From contig JANWIV010000004.1 in NCBI GenBank assembly GCA_025449735.1, positions 30,585-94,584 of the forward strand: a stretch of DNA of 64,000 nucleotides. The letters run 5' to 3'. The notes beneath the pieces were generated by a model. It was not told where the DNA came from, ran no database searches, and saw nothing but the letters and a program-made list of their open reading frames with translations. The stretch's first letter is position 1; each line of letters opens with the position of its first letter. The position numbers were made by a program, and so were the translations under genes. This document shows, one piece after another, positions 59,789 through 64,000 of this stretch. The stretch is from Candidatus Microgenomates bacterium (lineage in GTDB: Bacteria > Patescibacteriota > Microgenomatia > UBA1406 > HO2-37-13b).

Positions 59789-60265
59789 CTATTTCGGTTT
59801 TAAAATTCCACCTATCGCTCGGTGCCAGAAAATTTTCTCACCTTGATGACTAATTTCTTCGTAGCCATAAAAATCAGTGATATCGCCGTCTTGGGTATAT
59901 GTGTAGTTCCATTCTTCTTCTGAATATTCATGCGGACCCCTCAGTGATTCAAATCCTTCTTCATCTTGAGATAATGCCCTTTTTAGAAACTCAAACGTGT
60001 CGTGAGCCATTCCTTCCTTCCCCTCAATCATCCCGCCGCCATATCCAGACCACCAGATCGGCACGTTATTTAATCGAACAACCTCTTGACCACCCGATCT
60101 TGAATGCCCACTATAGCTATCTCTGTAATGCCAAGGAGATTCTTTGTCATAAACGAGCTCGAGGAAGTCCAGTCTTTCTGGACGTTTCTCATACTTTCCG
60201 CCACCTGCGTAGGTCGCCTTTCCAGCCCTATCGATAAAATCAAATAATTCTCTATTTTCTACCAT
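59789..60265 (-). CDS. DUF5680-like hypothetical protein
   Basis: 158 residues from the ATG at 60265 (MVENRELFDFIDRAGKATYA); TATAAT (60272-60277, minus) ends 6 nt upstream, so the track's longer start is rejected. The pattern FLELVYDKESPWHYRDSYSG, VPIWWSGYGGGM, FLKRAL, LRGPHEY and ISHQGEKIFWHRAIGGIL matches my recollection of DUF5680, a small soluble family of unknown function often found near mobile or accessory genes. Confidence 0.65.
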   Translation of the reverse strand: MVENRELFDFIDRAGKATYAGGGKYEKRPERLDFLELVYDKESPWHYRDSYSGHSRSGGQEVVRLNNVPIWWSGYGGGMIEGKEGMAHDTFEFLKRALSQDEEGFESLRGPHEYSEEEWNYTYTQDGDITDFYGYEEISHQGEKIFWHRAIGGILKPK

Positions 60266-60429
60266 GTTCTCATTATAACAAGGTAATATGGGCATTTACG
60301 ATGAAAAGTTCACCTGCAGTCAACTACGAAGAATCTATTATTTTTGCGAACGAATCCATATCTTCTATAATTTACATATCATATAATTACTAATATAAAT
60401 TAGTAAGTTTAGATTGTTATAATAGATCT

Positions 60430-60927
60430 ATGCCAAAACTTATTCTTTTTAGTGGTCCTCCTGGGGTTGGAAAAAGCACATTAAGTTATCGTTTAGCCAA
60501 AGATAAGCACTTTACTCTACTCACTCGGGATCAAATAGATAGATCACTCGAAAGGCTCGGTATAGAGAATAAAGATGCAGGTTACGAGGTGATAATGGAT
60601 CTAGCAAAACTCAACCTGCAAAACAATATTTCTGTCGTTCTAGATGCCACTTTTACTATTAATGAGGCGCGATCAAGCGCAATACAGACAGCGGCAGAAA
60701 CAAAGGCAATGCTTTACATCATCGTCTGTATTTGTTCAGATATCGATTTATGGAAACAGCGAATTGAGTCCCGGCCAGAAGTTGTTGAAGGATGGACACC
60801 TGCGGATTGGATAGAGGCTCAGAGAGTACTTGGAAATTATGAAAAGTGGGACAATGAACATCTTGTACTTGATAGCGTTGATCCAATTGAGAAGAATTAT
60901 CAAAAATTACTCAAATATATACTGTGA
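60430..60927 (+). CDS. AAA_33-type P-loop kinase
   Basis: 165 residues, zeta-toxin/gluconokinase-like P-loop kinase: Walker A FSGPPGVGKSTLSYRLA, TRDQIDRSL (Asp in the substrate position), VVLDATFTINEARS (Walker B-like DAT) and the lid-type DLWKQRIESRP. The whole length is the kinase domain. TATAAT (60418-60423) ends 6 nt before the ATG. No antitoxin partner is visible next to it, so a metabolic or RNA-end kinase is as likely as a toxin. It converges on tRNA-Lys. Confidence 0.75.
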   Translation: MPKLILFSGPPGVGKSTLSYRLAKDKHFTLLTRDQIDRSLERLGIENKDAGYEVIMDLAKLNLQNNISVVLDATFTINEARSSAIQTAAETKAMLYIIVCICSDIDLWKQRIESRPEVVEGWTPADWIEAQRVLGNYEKWDNEHLVLDSVDPIEKNYQKLLKYIL

Positions 60928-60996
60928 GCCGGGAGGGATTCGAACCCACGACCAATTCCTTAAGAGGGAACTGCTCTACCACTGAGCTACCGGCCC
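60925..60996 (-). tRNA. tRNA-Lys (CUU anticodon)
   Basis: A 72-nt cloverleaf: acceptor GGGCCGG/CCGGCTC, D-arm GCTC-AGTGGTA-GAGC, anticodon arm GTTCC-CTCTTAA-GGAAT (CTT), T-arm GTGGG-TTCGAAT-CCCTC, discriminator A, no encoded CCA. A TTTACA/TATAAT pair (17-nt spacer) ends only 1 nt before the first base. No inserted element or flanking half is seen here, unlike the Ile, Ala, Val and Leu loci. Confidence 0.95.
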
Positions 60997-61043
60997 GATT
61001 ATATACTCGTGTCATTCCACTGTAAAGGGGAATCCAGCTGACT

Positions 61044-61100
61044 GTCATCCTGAGTGTAAACGAAGGATCTATTGAGATTCTTCACTTTGTTCAGAATGAC
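61044..61100. repeat. Dispersed palindromic repeat, GTCAT...ATGAC family, copy 2
   Basis: 57 bp beginning GTCATCCTGAGTG and ending TTCAGAATGAC, a close match to 2166-2224 (same GAAGGATCTATT...GAGATTCTTCAC order). It lies in the 242-nt gene-free stretch between tRNA-Lys and the 473-residue hypothetical; the rest of that stretch (61101-61238) shows nothing I recognise. Confidence 0.75.
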
Positions 61101-61238
61101 AAAACAAGGTAACAGATACATTTGACATATATATTATATCATGCCCTGCAGGTCATCTCATCGTCCGTGGAGAATTATATCTGGCGCAGGGGTGACGGGG
61201 TGAGCGCATTTCGAGCTCGTGTAAATAAATTAGGTTAG

Positions 61239-62660
61239 TTAAACTCTGGAAAATAAAAGTGACTTCATCACTTCTGAACTCAATTTATCTCTCTGTATGG
61301 CGCTTTCTATTCCGTCTATTTGTATTTGGCTATCAGAATATTGTTTCGACTTAGCAAGATAGGTATCCTGAATCTTTTCAAAGAGACCTTCGGGATATGA
61401 AGCAGTAACTAAACGTAACATGCAAGCAACTGATAAAACCATTTCCTGAAAATCCTTAGTAATATAAACTTCCGCTCCGTCCTCTAAAAGACGCACCGTA
61501 TCAAGATCTAATACTACACCGTTATATGTCACATTTCGACTAATCAGAGATCCGCCAGTCTCAAGATCGGGAGGGGAAAAAGTATATCCAGCTGCATGTC
61601 CAAGCGCAGCAACCTCGGTCACTCTATCGATGAATTTATCTAAGACCAAAGTAGCTATACCATTTTTTTGAGCCAATTGAGGAATTTTTTGTATTGTTTT
61701 TAAATAATTGGTTTCTGTAATTTGATCCTGTGGTAAAACCAAGGTTGGGTCAAATCCATAAGCTCTTCCTAGAATTTGATAGACAGCACGAATTGTGTCA
61801 TCAAATCCTTTTCCTTCATGAGCCAAAATTACACCATATTTAGAAATACCTGATTCGTTTCTAGCAAGTGGATCATCCCCGAGATAATCATTTGCTTGAC
61901 CGAAGTATGGCAAGCTTGCTAATTCATTGCAGCGAATATTTAAACCCTCAATTACATACAAGTATTCACTCGGGTGCAATCCATATTCTCCAATTAATAA
62001 ATCTCCCAATGGTATTCCTTGAGGGATTTTCCAATTTCCTCTCATGTCTGGAGATATATCTGGATATTCCGCAGAATTCATAAAATCCTTAACACTTACG
62101 AATCCACCCTTGCTATTGGGCACCTGATCAATCGATCTTACATCAATTGGGTATGCTGTGAACGTGAGCCTACCCAATTTCTTCAATGCCAACAATTGGA
62201 GTGCAGCTGTTGCATCAAACTCTGTTTCACTTTCTCCTAAATGGCATGCTCCAGGAATTTGTTTTCGTGATATCCGTCTCAAACTTTGCTTGACCCCATC
62301 TAAGTTAAATAGATCACCGCCCTTGATAGTAAGGGTATAGTCTTTTTCATCATATGAATCTATGTTTCTACTGAAAGCCCTATTATGAAATATCCCTCTA
62401 TAATTAGCCTTCTCACCTATAAAAATTGGATGGGCTGTTACATAAGGAGTTAGCAAGACTAATTGCGGTCTACGTATTAATGAAGAAACATCAACACTCT
62501 GCTTCACTGCATCAAAGAGAATGGTCGTTTTTTCAATAGTTTTTACCCGTTCACCAAGGCCAATTCTACACCCTGTTGTTAATTTATCTCTTTTATTTTT
62601 TGGTTCAGTATCGGTTTCGTCTTGGATCCGACTATTTTCTATCAAATCTTTATCGATCAT
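61239..62660 (-). CDS. Hypothetical protein, 473 residues
   Basis: Not recognised. A large soluble protein with no signal or membrane segment. The N-terminal ~40 residues are charged; a C-terminal segment ETGGSLISRNVTYNGVVLDLDTVRLLED, near residues 363-390, looks like a kinase- or nucleotidyltransferase-type loop plus metal-binding DLDT, but this is weak. TAATAT on the minus strand ends 6 nt before the ATG, matching the leaderless pattern. It stands in an accessory-looking region with a tRNA remnant and a broken gene just upstream. Confidence 0.55.
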   Translation of the reverse strand: MIDKDLIENSRIQDETDTEPKNKRDKLTTGCRIGLGERVKTIEKTTILFDAVKQSVDVSSLIRRPQLVLLTPYVTAHPIFIGEKANYRGIFHNRAFSRNIDSYDEKDYTLTIKGGDLFNLDGVKQSLRRISRKQIPGACHLGESETEFDATAALQLLALKKLGRLTFTAYPIDVRSIDQVPNSKGGFVSVKDFMNSAEYPDISPDMRGNWKIPQGIPLGDLLIGEYGLHPSEYLYVIEGLNIRCNELASLPYFGQANDYLGDDPLARNESGISKYGVILAHEGKGFDDTIRAVYQILGRAYGFDPTLVLPQDQITETNYLKTIQKIPQLAQKNGIATLVLDKFIDRVTEVAALGHAAGYTFSPPDLETGGSLISRNVTYNGVVLDLDTVRLLEDGAEVYITKDFQEMVLSVACMLRLVTASYPEGLFEKIQDTYLAKSKQYSDSQIQIDGIESAIQRDKLSSEVMKSLLFSRV

Positions 62661-62749
62661 TGTGTAATATTATCATATAGTCAGATAAGTTATCCCGTCG
62701 CGACTAGGCAGAAAGGCTCTAAAAAAGCCCAAAGTCTATATTTTGTGAC

Positions 62750-62774
62750 TGGGCGGACTCCATTCGAACCCAAA
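62750..62774 (-). tRNA. tRNA 3'-end remnant
   Basis: On the minus strand TTTGGGTTCGAATGGAGTCC resembles a T-arm and is followed by GCCCA, an acceptor/discriminator-like end. Only ~25 nt are recognisable, and no 5' half was found. It may be an attachment-site-like scar or a decayed tRNA. Confidence 0.4.
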
Positions 62775-62779
62775 TGAAC

Positions 62780-63359
62780 TCAGTTCATGCTTAATTTACT
62801 TGAGATCCTCGGCCTTATAACTAAAAGTACTTCTACCAAATTGATTAAGAGGATATATATCGGGTAAGAAATTTGCTCAGGTGTCCACGCCTTAACTGCC
62901 ATAAGACTAAATAATCCCGCAAAAGTATCCATGAGAAAAAACATATATATCTCTGTATGAGGAAGTTTGTATGTTTTTATGAGAGTAGGAACAAATCCCG
63001 TGAAATTAGCTAGTATTGCAAAATATAATGCAACTACAGGGTTTTTTGTTACCTGCCATAAGACAATACCAATAAGGGCAATAACAAGCGATGTAATATC
63101 GACCTTTGAAAAGCCCCCCATACCGTACTTTAGGCTTAAGGTGAAGATTATGATTGATTGGACTGTTGAAACCCCTGCAAGCCAAATCGCAACTGTATCA
63201 TGTGTGCGAAAAGAGAAGCTGTAGTGAGAGCAGTAATAATAAGCAGGACAAGTCTGGTTGTTCTATGCGGTCTAGCTTCACCTTTGAATATGGCCCTTGC
63301 GTATATTATTGGTGATATAAGAGCTAATACACTGCTGATAAAATGAAATTGTTTGGCAT
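62780..63359 (-). pseudogene. Frameshifted PQ-loop-like membrane protein gene
   Basis: The 113-residue ORF at 62780-63121 is the C-terminal part of a longer gene. Upstream, other frames continue the same hydrophobic protein: LALISPIIYARAIFKGEARP and LVLLIITALTTASLFAH, then DTVAIWLAGVSTVQSIIIFT in the frame of the annotated ORF. A TATAAT (63367-63372) ends 7 nt before an ATG at 63359 (MPNNFILS). Two frameshifts, near 63330 and 63208, break it. Repeats such as GFVPTLIKTYKLPHTE suggest a PQ-loop (SWEET-like) fold. Sequencing error is the alternative. Confidence 0.6.
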
Positions 63360-63521
63360 TGCTTTGATTATAGCAGGTTCAATCGTCCCGTCAGTCATTT
63401 ATTTCTAGCTTACTGTGAAGCTTCGTTTCATCGGGGGTCATCTAGCACATGATGTCCGCACTTATTATTCTCAAATATCTTTACAGGAAATAGTTTTTTA
63501 CCAAAAATCATTCTCTATTAT

Positions 63522-64000
63522 TTAAATAGATATTGTTTTAACTTCTCCGTCACGTTTGTAGTATGCAATAATAACACCACTTGGGGAAATTTTAGATTTA
63601 ACAACTTTGAAAGCGGCAGGTATTGTTCCTTTATCAAATAATCGTTTACCACTACCAAGGGTGATAGGGAATATCTTAAGCCAATATTCATCTACCATAT
63701 CATGTTCCATTAGTGTTTGAACCAGATTAGCACTCCCATAAACCTGTAAATCTGAACCATCTGAGTTCTTCAGTTTTTTTAACCCTTCAACGTCATTTAT
63801 CACTTCGGTATTTATCCATGTAGGATCCTTTAAGGTCTTTGAGACAACATATTTAGAAATTCTGTTGATTTGGGGCCATGGTTCTGCGTGTTCTGGCCAA
63901 TATCCTGCAAATATGTCGTAGGTTTTTCTTCCAAGAAGAAGTCCGGATGTCTCTTTCATTTGCTTTTCCATCTCTTTGCCTAAGACACTATCTTTATCAA
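63522..64000 (-). CDS. RibD C-terminal/dihydrofolate-reductase-like protein, 5' end cut by window edge
   Basis: The visible 159 codons are in frame from the window edge to a stop at 63522; the track's 149-residue version starts at an internal ATG. SGLLLGRKTYDIFAGYWPEH, then ISKYVVSKTLKDPTW, GSANLVQTLMEHDMVDEYWL and PITLGSGKRLFDKG are typical of the RibD_C family of DHFR-like reductases (YwjB type). Function is usually unassigned; it is not a replacement for the folA gene at 7.6 kb. The 160 nt upstream of the pseudogene start hold nothing recognised. Confidence 0.8.
   Translation of the reverse strand, partial: DKDSVLGKEMEKQMKETSGLLLGRKTYDIFAGYWPEHAEPWPQINRISKYVVSKTLKDPTWINTEVINDVEGLKKLKNSDGSDLQVYGSANLVQTLMEHDMVDEYWLKIFPITLGSGKRLFDKGTIPAAFKVVKSKISPSGVIIAYYKRDGEVKTISI

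Noticed and set aside
60430-60927. Zeta-toxin of a toxin-antitoxin module
   Set aside because: The P-loop kinase resembles zeta toxins, but no small antitoxin gene is adjacent and the fold is shared with metabolic kinases.
1-64000. CRISPR array or prophage
   Set aside because: No regularly spaced direct repeats, cas genes, integrase, terminase or structural phage genes were seen; repeats present are dispersed hairpins.

Overview
The window looks like a chromosomal segment of a small-genome, AT-rich bacterium of the Candidate Phyla Radiation (Patescibacteria). The inference rests on a divergent 16S rRNA gene not followed by a 23S gene, pared-down versions of universal proteins (trigger factor without its PPIase domain, ThrRS without its editing region, PheT without its tRNA-binding insert), a large type IV pilus cluster, a membrane-anchored Clp-like ATPase, and many small hypotheticals of CPR flavour. 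TGA is used as a stop (for example by folC), so code 11 fits and the TGA-recoded lineages do not. I cannot name the lineage more closely.

Layout. 0-6 kb (mostly minus): tsf-rpsB with a structured rpsB leader, galU, a small anchored Ig-like protein, tmk and the membrane Clp-like ATPase. 5.8-13.4 kb: folC, folA, thyA and a dCTP deaminase-family gene (with tmk a nearly complete folate/dTMP module), mixed with a hydrolase, an APH-type kinase and hypotheticals. 13.4-16.7 kb: two unusual tRNA loci (Ile and Ala) built of complete tRNAs flanked by tRNA halves and hairpin inserts, with a CorA-like transporter and a putative nuclease pair between them. 16.7-22 kb: methyltransferase, SAM-hydrolase-fold gene, 16S rRNA (with a repeat in V1 and a hairpin element in its leader), mreB. 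22-30 kb: surface glycan/lipid-linked sugar enzymes (O-antigen-ligase-like, GT2, YfhO, DUF2723). 29.8-43.1 kb: type IV pilus genes (seven prepilin-like proteins, pilC, pilT, pilB, pilM, pilN, pilO) plus a delta'-like subunit and an RSH-type HD hydrolase. 43.1-58.2 kb: translation and cell-wall housekeeping (khpA, rpsP, rnc, nusB, rpmF, recG, PBP1a, pheST, rplT, rpmI, infC, thrS, tig). 56.3-64 kb: tRNA-Val with an adjacent GIY-YIG ORF, tRNA-Leu, tRNA-Lys, two lysozyme-like proteins, a P-loop kinase, hypotheticals, a frameshifted membrane-protein gene and an edge-truncated RibD-C/DHFR-like gene.

Two genome-wide themes stand out. First, tRNA and rRNA loci are repeatedly invaded by short palindromic elements. 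At two loci a complete tRNA, flanked by inverted repeats, sits inside the anticodon loop of another tRNA split into 5' and 3' halves. At a third, a GIY-YIG ORF lies between a partial 5' copy of tRNA-Val and the intact tRNA-Val, and its stop codon lies inside the tRNA. Second, about twenty genes have a recognisable -10 box only 5-8 nt before the start codon, which predicts leaderless mRNAs although the 16S anti-Shine-Dalgarno is intact. All functional statements come from reading motifs; no database search was run.
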